A stretch of 49,757 nucleotides of DNA, taken from Gemmatimonadota bacterium (GTDB lineage: Bacteria > Gemmatimonadota > Gemmatimonadetes > Gemmatimonadales > GWC2-71-9). The first letter of the stretch is position 1. Every line of letters begins with the position of its first letter. Where the stretch lies: assembly GCA_003169895.1 (NCBI GenBank), contig PNAE01000007.1:225805-275561 (forward strand), given 5' to 3'. The notes beneath the pieces are model-generated. The model made no database searches. It saw nothing but the letters and a program-made list of their open reading frames with translations, and had not been told where the DNA came from. Both the position numbers and the translations under genes were made by a program. This document shows positions 24,738-33,837 of this stretch, one piece after another.

Positions 24738-24772
24738 GGCCAAGCCCGTTGCGGCCTTCGGGCCACGACGCC

Positions 24773-24808
24773 AAATGGCCGGCTCACCTCACGGTGAGCC
24801 GGCCATTT
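24773..24808. terminator. Perfect-stem intrinsic terminator after the cold-shock gene
   Basis: A 16-base perfect stem (24773-24788 with 24793-24808) around a TCAC loop, GC-rich in the core with AAAT/ATTT at the base and a short T run after it on the plus strand. It lies between two convergent genes and could end transcripts from both. Confidence 0.85.
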
Positions 24809-24822
24809 TGCTTCAGCAGCAC

Positions 24823-26364
24823 TCAGACTTCCCAACCGGGGTGGTAAGGCGGTTTGAGATACTGATTCGCATCGGGCGCATTCGTGACGCTCATGCTGGC
24901 GGCGTCGTACAGGATCTTCTTCCCCTGGCCCGTGCGCAGCGCGACAATGCCGAGGAGCATGGTTTCGGTGAGGCCGGCCGCATATTCGAACGGTGAGGTC
25001 GCCTTGCCGTCGCCCTTGCAGGCCTGGGCCCAGTTCATTTCGTGCGACACGGTGATCCGCGGATACGTCTGCGCCACCGATGCGGTCTTTTCCATCAGGT
25101 CATGCGGGAAAAGCTGCGGCCGTTGACCGTACGTCTCATGCAACAGCACCCCCTTCTCTCCGATGATGAATACTCCGCCTTCGGCGTTGAGCGCCACATC
25201 ATCGGGAAGTACCGCCGGGCGCGGTGGGTACAGGCCGCCGTCGAACCAGCTCAGGCGCACCGGTGGCTGCTTGCCGCGCGCGGCGAATTCGTAGTGCACC
25301 GTCATCGCGAGCGGATAGGACGCCGGGTTACGCGACCCGCCGCCCCAAGGGGTCGAGGTCGCTTCAATGCTGGTCGGCGCGCCCAGTCCGAGCGCCCAGT
25401 ACGGATGATCGATCAGGTGCGCACCCATGTCGCCCAGCGCACCGACACCGAAGTCAGTCCAGCCGCGCCAGTTGAACGGGTGATAGATCGGATGGTACGC
25501 CACGTCGTGCGCGCACGGCGCCGTGTACAGCTCCCAGTTGAGCGACGGTGGCGGCGAATAGTTCGCCGCCCACAGGCCTTGCGCGATCAAGTTGGTGATG
25601 TCCCCGCGTCCCCATTCCGGCGCACCTGCCTGCAACTTTGGGCTGCCGGGCGCGTAGACATCCGGCGTCGTGGGTGCTGCCTGCAACGACGGCACGGGTC
25701 GAGTCGGGCGCGGCACGCCCTGCGGCCAGATCGGCCGATTGGTGTACACCTGCACCTCGCGCACCGGTCCGATCAGTCCGGCCTGGATCCATTCATTGAT
25801 GAGCCGTGCGTCGTTGCTGGAGTGACCCTGGTTGCCCATCTGCGTGACAACGCCGCTGCTCTTGGCGAGATCCCGGAGGGTGCGCGCCTCGTACACGGAA
25901 TGCGTGAGCGGCTTCTGGACGTAGACATGCTTCTTGAGCTGCATCGCCGACTTGGCGATGATCGCGTGCGCGTGATCGGGCGTCGCGACGACCACGCCAT
26001 CAATGTCCTTCTGCTTGTCCAGCATCTCGCGGAAGTCCGCATACCGCCGCGCCACCATGAATCGGTCGCGCAACTTGAGGGTGTTCTCTCCCGGGTCCTT
26101 GCCCCCGGTGATCCTCAGGCGGTCGGCAAGCTGACGGTCGACGTAGCCGAAATCGACATCGCAGAGTGCGACGATGTTCTGGCTCATCAGGTTGGCGGCG
26201 TTCTCCATTCCCTGGCCGCCGCAGCCGACGATGGCGACGTTCAGCGTGTCACTGGGCGCCTGAAAACCACGCCCGAGCACGTGGCGCGGGACGATCATGG
26301 CGCTGAGCGCCACGTTTGCCGTGCCGGCGACGAAGTCGCGCCGGCTGACCTTGCGAGATGACAT
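24823..26364 (-). CDS. Tat-exported Gfo/Idh/MocA family oxidoreductase
   Basis: A 513-residue NAD(P)-dependent dehydrogenase of sugar or inositol type. The twin-arginine signal is [16 protein letters not shown]. The dinucleotide fold follows: [18 protein letters not shown]. The family motif usually EKP is QKP here ([11 protein letters not shown]), a variant common in the secreted group of this family. The substrate domain includes [15 protein letters not shown], with the catalytic-type His-Asp. The C-terminus has [19 protein letters not shown]. It likely binds its cofactor before export. The substrate is unknown. It stands alone between a terminator and the large heptad palindrome. Confidence 0.9.
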   Translation of the reverse strand: MSSRKVSRRDFVAGTANVALSAMIVPRHVLGRGFQAPSDTLNVAIVGCGGQGMENAANLMSQNIVALCDVDFGYVDRQLADRLRITGGKDPGENTLKLRDRFMVARRYADFREMLDKQKDIDGVVVATPDHAHAIIAKSAMQLKKHVYVQKPLTHSVYEARTLRDLAKSSGVVTQMGNQGHSSNDARLINEWIQAGLIGPVREVQVYTNRPIWPQGVPRPTRPVPSLQAAPTTPDVYAPGSPKLQAGAPEWGRGDITNLIAQGLWAANYSPPPSLNWELYTAPCAHDVAYHPIYHPFNWRGWTDFGVGALGDMGAHLIDHPYWALGLGAPTSIEATSTPWGGGSRNPASYPLAMTVHYEFAARGKQPPVRLSWFDGGLYPPRPAVLPDDVALNAEGGVFIIGEKGVLLHETYGQRPQLFPHDLMEKTASVAQTYPRITVSHEMNWAQACKGDGKATSPFEYAAGLTETMLLGIVALRTGQGKKILYDAASMSVTNAPDANQYLKPPYHPGWEV

Positions 26365-26411
26365 GGGAATCCACCCGGAGTTGATGGGAGCGACGGAAAG
26401 CTACGACAAAG

Positions 26412-26528
26412 GACGAGAGGAGAGAAGAGAGACGAGAGAAGAGAGACGAGCGAAGCCAACCGTTCCGTCAGGGCCCCAACCAACGAGCCGGTTTCTCTCG
26501 TCTCTCGTCTCTCGTCTCTCGCGTCTCC
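26412..26528. repeat. Large paired heptad palindrome, GAGAGAC/GTCTCTC type
   Basis: Left arm 26412-26453 has six purine units (GACGAGA, GGAGAGA, AGAGAGA, CGAGAGA, AGAGAGA, CGAGCGA). Right arm 26494-26528 has five pyrimidine units, four of them exactly TCTCTCG. The arms are reverse complements over about 35 bases and enclose a 40-base loop. It lies between the PH-domain gene stop and the oxidoreductase gene, and is the longest and cleanest copy of the family in the window. Confidence 0.85.
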
Positions 26529-26531
26529 CCC

Positions 26532-26987
26532 TTATCCGCCATCGGTCGCCGCCTGCACTGCCTGGCGAAAGTCCAGCGGTGACTGGATGCCGTCGAACGG
26601 CTCCTGGGTCCCGCCGCTGCCGGTGACCACGATCTCGCCGAAGCCGAACATCCGGCCCCAGAGGCTCTGCGTAACCGTGATGCCCTCGATCTTCGGGAGC
26701 AGCAACTCCATTGACCGGGTCGTCGTCACGCCGAGCTTGATGATGACCCGCTTGTTGGTCACGGCGAACTCGGAACTCCGGCGCCGGATCCATGCCGCGA
26801 GCAGCAGGATGAGCGCGATCACGACCGGGGGGATCGCCAGTGGCTTGCGATCGGCCGACATGGCCCAGAGTGCCAGTGCCACCAGGACCAGGCACCCCAG
26901 GACCGGCACCACGAAGATCTTCCAATGCAACCGGGTCCGGTACGTCACGACCTCACCGGGCAACAGGTGCCGGTCGATGTAGCTCAC
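26532..26987 (-). CDS. Bacterial PH domain (bPH_2) membrane protein
   Basis: 151 residues. Two membrane segments (WKIFVVPVLGCLVLVALALWAM and IPPVVIALILLLAAWI) are followed by a small PH-like beta domain: EFAVTNKRVIIKLGVTTTRSMELLLPKIEGI, typical of DUF304/bPH_2. The end has GFGEIVVTGSGGTQEPFDGI. Its role is unknown, perhaps membrane stress. Its ATG overlaps the MarR stop as ATGA, so the two are coupled. Confidence 0.85.
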   Translation of the reverse strand: MSYIDRHLLPGEVVTYRTRLHWKIFVVPVLGCLVLVALALWAMSADRKPLAIPPVVIALILLLAAWIRRRSSEFAVTNKRVIIKLGVTTTRSMELLLPKIEGITVTQSLWGRMFGFGEIVVTGSGGTQEPFDGIQSPLDFRQAVQAATDGG

Positions 26988-27439
26988 GGCGTCAGCGCTG
27001 CCAGCGCCCTCGCGAGCGCGGCCCGGTCGGCGGGAGGCAGCGCCGCCGTGAACCCTTCCCTGACCTTGGCCAGTTGGCGCGCTCCTTCGGCCTGTCGCTC
27101 TTCACCCAGACGCGTCACCGACGCAAGCACGCTCCGACGGTCGCTCGCGTCATCGATCCGGCGGACCAGCCCATCCGCCTCGAGCCGGTCGACCAGCTGT
27201 GTCATGTTGGAGCGCACGCAACTCAGCCGTGCCGCGAGTTCGCTCAACGGCAACGGTTCACGCGCTTCAACGAGCTGGGTCAGGACGCCGAGCTTCGACA
27301 TCGACAGACCCACCTGGCCCAGCGCGCGCTCAAGCCGGTCCTCGAGCGCGTGTGCGGCGCCGAGCAGCGAGAACATGACTTGTTCCGCGCCAGGCGAGGT
27401 GGCCGGCGCGCTCTCGGTCGGCACCTTGAGACGATTCAT
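26984..27439 (-). CDS. MarR family transcriptional regulator
   Basis: A 151-residue winged-helix repressor or activator. The DNA-binding part runs LSMSKLGVLTQLVEAREPLPLSELAARLSCVRSNMTQLVDRLEADGLVRR, followed by the wing IDDASDRRSVLASVT. The flanking helices for dimerisation are present. The start ATG is at 27439-27437. A promoter with TTGACG and TATCGT lies so close that the predicted transcript starts at or next to this ATG, so the mRNA may be leaderless. A near-palindrome TTCATATGTGAA covers the start codon and -10, suggesting autorepression. It is coupled to the PH-domain gene. Confidence 0.9.
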   Translation of the reverse strand: MNRLKVPTESAPATSPGAEQVMFSLLGAAHALEDRLERALGQVGLSMSKLGVLTQLVEAREPLPLSELAARLSCVRSNMTQLVDRLEADGLVRRIDDASDRRSVLASVTRLGEERQAEGARQLAKVREGFTAALPPADRAALARALAALTP

Positions 27440-27446
27440 ATGTGAA
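27435..27446. promoter_or_regulatory. Probable MarR operator at its own start codon
   Basis: TTCATATGTGAA is a 12-base palindrome with one mismatched pair. It covers the marR start codon and touches the -10 box. Autoregulation is usual for MarR proteins. Confidence 0.5.
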
Positions 27447-27474
27447 CGATACGGTCCGGGGCGGATGACGTCAA
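27446..27474 (-). promoter_or_regulatory. Promoter of the marR gene, giving a leaderless mRNA
   Basis: TTGACG (27474-27469), a 17-base spacer, then TATCGT (27451-27446) on the minus strand. The A of the ATG is the seventh base after the -10 box, which is where transcription should start. Confidence 0.6.
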
Positions 27475-27560
27475 GCCATCGGCCGTGCTCACTTGAGCGT
27501 CACGACTCCGAACGCGATGAGCAGCACCCATGAAACATGCGGGTATGAGTGACGGACTTT

Positions 27561-28295
27561 CTATGGTTCCGGGTTCCGGGTCCACGATCCGTACATCGGG
27601 TTCGGCAGCAGGAAGTATCGCAAGCCGAAGTCGGCGTACTTGCCGGGGACATCCCGGATTGACTGATTCAGATCGGGAAAATCCTGGATGTTGTCGCCCA
27701 GCCATTCGACGACGTTGAGCGGCGGGATACCGGGAATAGCGGTGCCTTGCTGGATGCGTTGGAAGCGGGGATTCTTGTCGCTCTCCGCGCGCGGCTGACA
27801 CAGCACGATGTCCGCCTCGATGCCGACGCTGCGAAGATTGTCCCGCGTCGGCGCGCACAGGGAATCAGCACGGTTGGTCACGATCGCGACCCGGCCGCCG
27901 AGCGCATGCACCTGACGCGTGAAGTCCACCGCCCCCGGTACGGCCGTCGCCGCCCGCTCGCGAACCCAGCGGGTCCATTCGGCTTCCGTGAAGCCTTCGT
28001 TGCGGTCTGCCAGCCGGTGTTCGTGCAGCGAGTTGTCGAGGACCGTTTCATCGGCATCGAGGATCACCGCCCATGACCCCGCGGCGCGGCCGCGCGCGAG
28101 ATCCGTCAGGTGGGCCGTCGCCGTGCGATAGACTTCGATGGCAATGCCACGGTACTCGGCCGATGACCGGAACCAGTGGATATCGTTCCGGGCGGGCGGT
28201 ACCGCGGCGAGCTTCGGTGCAGGACTGGTCGTGGGATGCGGCGCGCAGGCTGCTATCGCCAGCACAGCGAACAGACCAGCCGCCCGATGGCGCAT
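27561..28295 (-). CDS. HAD-superfamily acid phosphatase lipoprotein (class B/e(P4)-like)
   Basis: A 244-residue lipoprotein. The signal MRHRAAGLFAVLAIAAC ends at a lipobox Cys. The HAD motif I is AVILDADETVLDNS (DxDxT) and a second motif GRVAIVTNRADS follows, then EWLGDNIQDFPDLNQ with the metal-binding Asp residues. This matches the outer-surface acid phosphatases/5'-nucleotidases of the e(P4) group, which release phosphate from nucleotides. The ATG at 28295 starts just after the ferritin-like stop; a GTG at 28310 would overlap it. The C-terminal TRNPEP is encoded by ACCCGGA heptads (27565-27585). Confidence 0.85.
   Translation of the reverse strand: MRHRAAGLFAVLAIAACAPHPTTSPAPKLAAVPPARNDIHWFRSSAEYRGIAIEVYRTATAHLTDLARGRAAGSWAVILDADETVLDNSLHEHRLADRNEGFTEAEWTRWVRERAATAVPGAVDFTRQVHALGGRVAIVTNRADSLCAPTRDNLRSVGIEADIVLCQPRAESDKNPRFQRIQQGTAIPGIPPLNVVEWLGDNIQDFPDLNQSIRDVPGKYADFGLRYFLLPNPMYGSWTRNPEP
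27565..27585. repeat. Short heptad repeat in the 3' end of the phosphatase gene
   Basis: Two exact units and one altered unit of GGTTCCG (plus strand), that is ACCCGGA on the coding strand, right before the TAG stop. The C-terminal residues of the phosphatase are thus built by the repeat. Confidence 0.45.
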
Positions 28296-28299
28296 CACG

Positions 28300-28794
28300 T
28301 CAGCTGCCACCCTTGACCCGGCTCAGGTTCGGCGGATCTTCGCCGAGCGCGGTGGCGAGATCGGTCAGGTGTTCCTGCTCCTGCTTGAGGATCTCGCGGA
28401 TGTGCTCGGCCATGGCGTATTCCTCGAGCGCCTCGCATTGCTTGATGCGCGCCCGGTACTGCAGGATGGTCTGCCGCTCGTTGTCGAGGTCGAATCGCAG
28501 CATGTCCCTGGCCTTGTCCGACGTCCTGACTGGCTTGGGTACCACCGTCGGGTCGCCACCGAGGTAGTCGATCTGCTTCGCGATGGTGATCGCATGCTGG
28601 AGTTCCTCGCCGGCATGCGCCTCGAGCTCCGCCGCGATCGACATGTATTCGGCGCCCTTGAGCACCTGCGAGTACACCACGTAGGCGATGATGGCCTGGT
28701 ACTCCCGCGCCAGGTCCTGATTGAGCAGCTCGATCAGTTGCGCCCGCGACACGGGTGACGCATCAGGCGGGGGCGATGAGGATTTTGTCGCCAT
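28300..28794 (-). CDS. Ferritin-like domain protein (bacterioferritin-type)
   Basis: A 164-residue four-helix protein. Iron-ligand candidates: Glu31 in DLAREYQAI, Glu64 and His67 in EELQHAI, a Glu in the DNERQTIL helix, and EQEHL near the C-terminus, fitting a di-iron site. The helix spacing is that of ferritin-like/DUF892-type or Dps-related proteins used in iron storage or peroxide defence. It is the first gene of a pair with the acid phosphatase, whose start follows its stop by four bases. Confidence 0.85.
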   Translation of the reverse strand: MATKSSSPPPDASPVSRAQLIELLNQDLAREYQAIIAYVVYSQVLKGAEYMSIAAELEAHAGEELQHAITIAKQIDYLGGDPTVVPKPVRTSDKARDMLRFDLDNERQTILQYRARIKQCEALEEYAMAEHIREILKQEQEHLTDLATALGEDPPNLSRVKGGS

Positions 28795-28944
28795 GGGTTC
28801 CCTGTCCTTTCAGGAAGTCGTTGCTGTGGCAGAAAGGACGCTCACCGGGGCTGCACTCGCACCATCAGCCCGGCGCGCGCCGCGGCCGTGGCAATGTCGC
28901 ACTTCTCGCAAGCCGCCTGCATCTCGAGCGTGATCGGTCGTCGT

Positions 28945-30627
28945 TCACGACAACAGCCGCCTGAGCATGTCGACGTTAACGGGCTTGGTCAGGTGGTGAT
29001 CGAAGCCGGCCTCCAGGGACCGGGCACGATCCTCCTCGCGGGCATGGCCGCTGAGCGCCACCAGGAGCAGGTCACGGCGGCGCCGCACACGCAGCTCGGC
29101 GGCCACTTCGTATCCGTTCTTCCCGGGCATCTCGATGTCGAGGATCACCGCGTGCGGCTCGAATTCCCATTCCAGCCGCAACCCCGCGGCGGCCCCCTGT
29201 GCCGTGCGGACGTCGTGGCCCCACGATCGCAGCAGCATGGCCAGGCTGTCGGAAGAATCGACGGAGTCGTCCACGATCAGCACGCGCTCGCGGCGGCGCG
29301 GTTCGCGCACGCGCTGGCCGTCGGCTCGCCGGGCGGTCCGCTCACCCACTGCAGCATCCGGGGCATCGAGCACCGGAAAGCGCGCCTCGAACCCGTTGTC
29401 GTGCGCGGCGCCGACGCTCATTGTGGCAACTCGACCGCCGTGCATCTCGGTCAGGTTGCGGGCCAGCGTGAGGCCGATGCCATGGGCCTCGGCTTGGTTG
29501 CGCGGCGCACCCGTGGGAGCCGCGCCCACGTCGGAATCCTGAGACGCCCATCCGGATGCGACGCCGTCGGTGTCGCTCGATACCGTGATCGTGGCCTCGC
29601 CGCCATCGCGCGTCACCCCGAGCCATACCTGGCCGCCGGCGAGAGTGCGCCGTGCCGCGTTGGTCAACAGGTTCGTGACGATCTGCGACAGTCGCGTTGC
29701 ATCGCCTTGAACCCAGATCGGCGCGTCGGGCAGCGTGACGCTGATTTCACGGCCGTATTCCGCAATCGCCGGCGCCGCGGCTTCGCGGCCCATGCGCACC
29801 GCGCTCACCAGGTCGGTCCGCTCAGTGCGCAGTTCCAGCGTACCGTGACCGATGCGCGACACGTCGAGCAGGTCCTCGGCGAGTCGGGTCACCTGCGCCA
29901 GCTGGCGCTGCACCACACCGCGCGCACGTTCGTGGTCGCGATCCAGAGGGACAGTGAGCGTCAGATACTCGACCGCATTGCTCATCGCCGCCAGCGGATT
30001 GCGCATCTCATGGCTCAAGACCGCGAGGAACTCGTCCTTCCGCCGGCTCGACTCGCGCAGCTCCTCGACGATGCAGAACGCCTGGTACCCAGCCGCCGCG
30101 ACCTTGCTGAGGTTGGTTGTCAGTCGCGCGTCCTCGGCGTCGAACTGGTGCTCCCGGTCGTGCGACGTTATCCAGAGCGTGCCGGCCACCTGGCCGTCAA
30201 TGCTGAAGGGCGTAACCAGCATCTCGACGATCGGCGGCTTCAACTCGGCGAGGTAGCGGAAATGGCGCTGCGGACGCGCGAAAAGTTGCACCGAATTGCG
30301 ATCGGCCGCGACTGCCTCCGGTGAGGCGTCCGGTGGTGCGAGGTTCCAGAGATTGTCGCGGAGCGCCCCGGTCACCGCATGCCAGCGAAACCGCGGCTTC
30401 TCGTGCCGGCGCTCGAGAATACTCACGCCCGCGGAGCCCGCCCCGCAGAGATCGAGCGCAACCTCCACAACGCGCTGCAACAGGTGCCGTGACGGGTCGC
30501 CCATCTCTTCCACGAGCCGGAGCAACGCCTGCTGCTCACGCTCGAACTCTGGTGCCCGCGCCGGCCGAGCCGCAAGCTCGTTCGTGACGATCACCGACTC
30601 GAGTGGCGGATTATCAGCGGGCATCAT
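28945..30627 (-). CDS. Hybrid histidine kinase: GAF, HisKA, HATPase, receiver
   Basis: A 560-residue cytoplasmic sensor kinase. A GAF domain spans about residues 35-190. The phospho-accepting helix is LAVLSHEMRNPLAAM with His206. The ATPase has the N box NLLTNAARRT, and HGIGLTLARNLTEMHGG as G2; the G1 box (DTDGVASG) is degenerate. A receiver domain follows from about residue 445 (VLIVDDSVDSSDSLAMLL) with the phospho-acceptor Asp497 in LDIEMPGKNG and the late Lys in HHLTKPVN. There is no membrane segment. The start ATG overlaps the M14 peptidase stop as ATGA, an unusual coupling of a sensor kinase to a secreted peptidase gene. No separate regulator is adjacent. Confidence 0.9.
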   Translation of the reverse strand: MMPADNPPLESVIVTNELAARPARAPEFEREQQALLRLVEEMGDPSRHLLQRVVEVALDLCGAGSAGVSILERRHEKPRFRWHAVTGALRDNLWNLAPPDASPEAVAADRNSVQLFARPQRHFRYLAELKPPIVEMLVTPFSIDGQVAGTLWITSHDREHQFDAEDARLTTNLSKVAAAGYQAFCIVEELRESSRRKDEFLAVLSHEMRNPLAAMSNAVEYLTLTVPLDRDHERARGVVQRQLAQVTRLAEDLLDVSRIGHGTLELRTERTDLVSAVRMGREAAAPAIAEYGREISVTLPDAPIWVQGDATRLSQIVTNLLTNAARRTLAGGQVWLGVTRDGGEATITVSSDTDGVASGWASQDSDVGAAPTGAPRNQAEAHGIGLTLARNLTEMHGGRVATMSVGAAHDNGFEARFPVLDAPDAAVGERTARRADGQRVREPRRRERVLIVDDSVDSSDSLAMLLRSWGHDVRTAQGAAAGLRLEWEFEPHAVILDIEMPGKNGYEVAAELRVRRRRDLLLVALSGHAREEDRARSLEAGFDHHLTKPVNVDMLRRLLS

Positions 30628-33600
30628 CTCGGATCCAGTTTCCGGCCGGCGTCAAGGTGGTCGAAATTGAGCAGCGTGTTGAACACGAGGAAATAACTGC
30701 CGATCGTCTGACCACGATAGATGGGGTTGTTCGCGAACAGCACGACGTGGCCCTTCTCCAGCGGCGCATCGACCACGACAGGCCGCTGGGCGATCTCGCT
30801 GCCACCGTCGAGCAATCCTGACACCAGCAGGTCGTGCTGGTCGCTGAAGCGCAGCGCCACGCGAGGCCGCTGGTTCGGCGGAATGATGTAGAGCGGGTTG
30901 CGCAACTCGTTGTCGGTAACCGGCGCGAGTTGCCATGGCTGCACCGGCTGGCGCGTCGGCGCTTCGAATCGGGGGTCGAGCGCCGGCCGTCCCTGCACCA
31001 CGTCCGCATCGTCGGGCGTGCCACGGCCGGTTGCCCGGCTGGCGCCGGCGCCGCCACCGCCGCCGCCGCCGCGCCCGCCGCGGGAGTTGCTGACACCAAA
31101 ACTCTCGCCGCTCTCGCTGTAGACCGCGAGGCTGTCGGTGACGCCGTAGACGATCGGACTGGCATCATCGACGATCCTGGTGCGCAGCAGGCTGCCGACG
31201 ACCTTGCTCCGGGCTGTGTTGCTGCTGACACCGTTGGTCATGCCGAGCGAGATGGCGAACTCGGCACTGTTGCTGACGCCGATGAACACGCCTCCACGCT
31301 TGACGAAATCCTGCAAGTGCTGCACGCCATCATATCCCAGACCCGGCCGGATGTCGTCGGTCTGCGCCCACGTGCCGATGTTGGGCGTTTCTGGTGAATT
31401 CTTCCACGGCATCGGATTGCGCCACATCGGCATGCCTTCGATGACCCCCTGCGCGCCACCGCCGCCCGGGCCGAAAATCACGACGTCATACTTCGCGTTG
31501 AGGTCAGCGTCCTTGGCCACGTCCTGCACGCTGATGTAGTCGTACGGGATGCGGAGCACGTCGAACGCCTGCCGCCACCACCCTTCGGTCTCGGTGGCGT
31601 CCCAGGTGTGCATCATCGCGACGCGCGCCGCACGCAACGGGTGGGTCTTGACCGACGGCGCCGTGTCCAGGGCGTGGGCCTGGAGGCCGAGTTCGCGCGT
31701 TGTCCTGTCGAGATCTTCTGCCGACACATTTCGGATAATGAACGAGCCGCGGTTGTACTTGATGCCACCGGCAGCGAACGGCTCTTCCGCTGCCTGGAAG
31801 TCGGCGCTCTTCAACTGATAGCGCAGGGTTGCGAGGGCGTTGTCGGCGTCATGATTGATCGCGAAGACGCTACCGGTACCGGTGACGCCACCCGGTGCGC
31901 GGACGTCGCCGGTCACGCGTTCCATCCGGGCGTCGAGCACCGCGGGATCGGTGATGCGCACGGCCTGCACCGCAAAGCTCTCCGGAAACGTCCATCCGGT
32001 GTCGTCATAGGGCTGCTTCTGCGGGTCGGTCGGGCTCCAGTACTGGTAATCAAGCAACGCGTCCGCGATGCGCGAGTATGGCTGGTCCATCCGGATGACG
32101 TAGCTGCCGGCGGGAAACTGCCTGGTCGCCTTCACCATCGCGGTATCGACCGCTGCCGGGGCGGTGGCGCGCCCCGCGGCGGCGGTATCGGCTTCCGCTC
32201 CGCCCCGTCCGCCGCTACCGCGAGCGGGCTTTCTGGCGGGGAGGGTCACGCTGAACGGTTCGGTTGCGCGCGAAATCTCGACGTGCTGCTTTTGCAGCAC
32301 GCGCAGCAGGTCGGCCTGCGCACCCGGCCGGGGATCGCTCGCCGGCAGCACATACGCGGCCGGTCCCTCTGTGCGCGCCTTCGCGATCGAGCGCTTCGAC
32401 TTCTGGTAGAAATTGTCGAGGAACAACCGGTGATTGTCGGCGAAGTAGTTCAGCGAGACCAGGATACCCGTCTCTTCGTAGTTGTTGTTGTCTCGCATCG
32501 ACCATTTCACGTGCGGCAACGGCGGGTTCTGCCGATACCAGGTCCGCTCCGTCTCCCTCGGCGACAGCGTTCGATCCATCGTCTCCGCGGTTCCACCGTT
32601 GCCGAAGGTCTCGTACAAGCGTGAAATACCGTTGTGCGTTGCAGCCATGAACATCAGGTAGCCTGGCGACCAGGTATCGAAATCACCGTGCGCGAATACA
32701 CCGGGCATCCCGAACCGGGTCATTTCCTGCACGTTGTTCCACCCGATCATCTGCCATTCGTTGCTCAGCAGCGGGTCGAGCCAGGCGTTGTATGGGCCAT
32801 CCCCGACGGTGTTGTCGTAGAGGAATGCAACCGACTCGTGCAGGTCGTGCAATACCTGCGCGTTCCAACCGAGGTAGGTGTCGAGCACGTTCTGCGACAG
32901 CTTGAGGGTAAGGGCCATGGCGTCGCGATTGTTGTCATGCGCGACATAGTGGCCCCAGTAGATCAGGCTTGGCGCGGTCTCATTGGGATGCTTGACGTGC
33001 CAGTTGTACAAGTCGACCATCCGATCGCGGCCGTCGACTTCGACTACCGGCGTGATCAGCGTAATCAGGTGATCACGAATGTTCCTGACATAGGGGCTTT
33101 CGTCCACGGCGATCCGGTACGCCAGCTCCATCAGCGCCGAGGGCGCGCCGGCTTCGGTGGAATGGATGGCGCCGGTGATGTAATAGACCGGCGCGGTGTT
33201 CTCGGCGATACGTGTGGCCTCGGCGTCATCCATCCCTATCGTCCGGGGATCGGCAAGCTTGGCGAGGTTGGCCCTGTTCTGGTCGAGCCTGGCGAAGATC
33301 GCTTCCGATGCCACCGCGACCGCAATCATCTCACGGCCTTCTTCGGTCGTCCCGATGGAATACACTCGCACCCGCGGGCTGGCCTTGGCCAGGGCGCGCA
33401 TGTAGTCGTACACCTCTTTGGAGTATGCGAGCTTGTTGGGAGAGCCGGCGATGTCGCCGAGCGTCGCCTTGGGTGTAGGCACCGTCTTCGACGCGGGCAG
33501 GTAGTCCACCAGGGGCGACAGGAAGAACGACTCCGTGGTGTACTCGCGGATCTTCTGGGTATATGCCGAATCAATGGGTTGCTTCGGATCGCGTCCTGGC

Positions 33601-33704
33601 CGGTCGGCCGCGGGATCGGCGGCCTGGGCGCAGACGGCTCCGGCGAGCAGGAAGGCCGGGGCTGTGGCGAGCAGGATTCCGAGCGCGGACCAGGAACGCC
33701 TCAT
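30624..33704 (-). CDS. Secreted M14 family zinc carboxypeptidase
   Basis: A 1026-residue exported peptidase. A signal peptide (ALGILLATAPAFLLAGAVCAQA) leads to the M14 domain, with the zinc motif HxxE at His181-Glu184 (GAIHSTEAG) and the substrate Arg region EVDGRDRMVDLYNWH. A later His/Glu set lies around WNAQVLHDLHESVAFLY. The C-terminal half has a glutamine amidotransferase-like fold (YDVVIFGPGGGGAQGVIEGM). Gly/Arg-rich inserts occur at about residues 520 (RGSGGRGGAEAD) and 880 (SRGGRGGGGGGGAGAS). These long M14 proteins are common in soil bacteria. The gene is followed without gap by the histidine kinase. Confidence 0.88.
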   Translation of the reverse strand: MRRSWSALGILLATAPAFLLAGAVCAQAADPAADRPGRDPKQPIDSAYTQKIREYTTESFFLSPLVDYLPASKTVPTPKATLGDIAGSPNKLAYSKEVYDYMRALAKASPRVRVYSIGTTEEGREMIAVAVASEAIFARLDQNRANLAKLADPRTIGMDDAEATRIAENTAPVYYITGAIHSTEAGAPSALMELAYRIAVDESPYVRNIRDHLITLITPVVEVDGRDRMVDLYNWHVKHPNETAPSLIYWGHYVAHDNNRDAMALTLKLSQNVLDTYLGWNAQVLHDLHESVAFLYDNTVGDGPYNAWLDPLLSNEWQMIGWNNVQEMTRFGMPGVFAHGDFDTWSPGYLMFMAATHNGISRLYETFGNGGTAETMDRTLSPRETERTWYRQNPPLPHVKWSMRDNNNYEETGILVSLNYFADNHRLFLDNFYQKSKRSIAKARTEGPAAYVLPASDPRPGAQADLLRVLQKQHVEISRATEPFSVTLPARKPARGSGGRGGAEADTAAAGRATAPAAVDTAMVKATRQFPAGSYVIRMDQPYSRIADALLDYQYWSPTDPQKQPYDDTGWTFPESFAVQAVRITDPAVLDARMERVTGDVRAPGGVTGTGSVFAINHDADNALATLRYQLKSADFQAAEEPFAAGGIKYNRGSFIIRNVSAEDLDRTTRELGLQAHALDTAPSVKTHPLRAARVAMMHTWDATETEGWWRQAFDVLRIPYDYISVQDVAKDADLNAKYDVVIFGPGGGGAQGVIEGMPMWRNPMPWKNSPETPNIGTWAQTDDIRPGLGYDGVQHLQDFVKRGGVFIGVSNSAEFAISLGMTNGVSSNTARSKVVGSLLRTRIVDDASPIVYGVTDSLAVYSESGESFGVSNSRGGRGGGGGGGAGASRATGRGTPDDADVVQGRPALDPRFEAPTRQPVQPWQLAPVTDNELRNPLYIIPPNQRPRVALRFSDQHDLLVSGLLDGGSEIAQRPVVVDAPLEKGHVVLFANNPIYRGQTIGSYFLVFNTLLNFDHLDAGRKLDPR

Positions 33705-33837
33705 GTCAGGCCTCGAGCGAGGTGGATGCCAACGAGATCATGGCCTATAGAATAAGCGCTCGCGCGACAGCGCGGTCGCCACGCGGTCACCGACTGTGCG
33801 ACGAGGTCATCCATGAACGCAAAGATACGAAAAAACC

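Noticed and set aside
28795-28944. A short CxxC peptide (LEMQAACEKCD) on the minus strand between the kinase and ferritin-like genes, resembling the start of DUF1272
   Set aside because: Only about 25 residues before a stop, no further Cys pairs in frame and no ribosome site; too little to call even a remnant.
33705-33837. A promoter with TATTCT ahead of the M14 gene
   Set aside because: No acceptable -35 at 15-19 bases; left uncalled.
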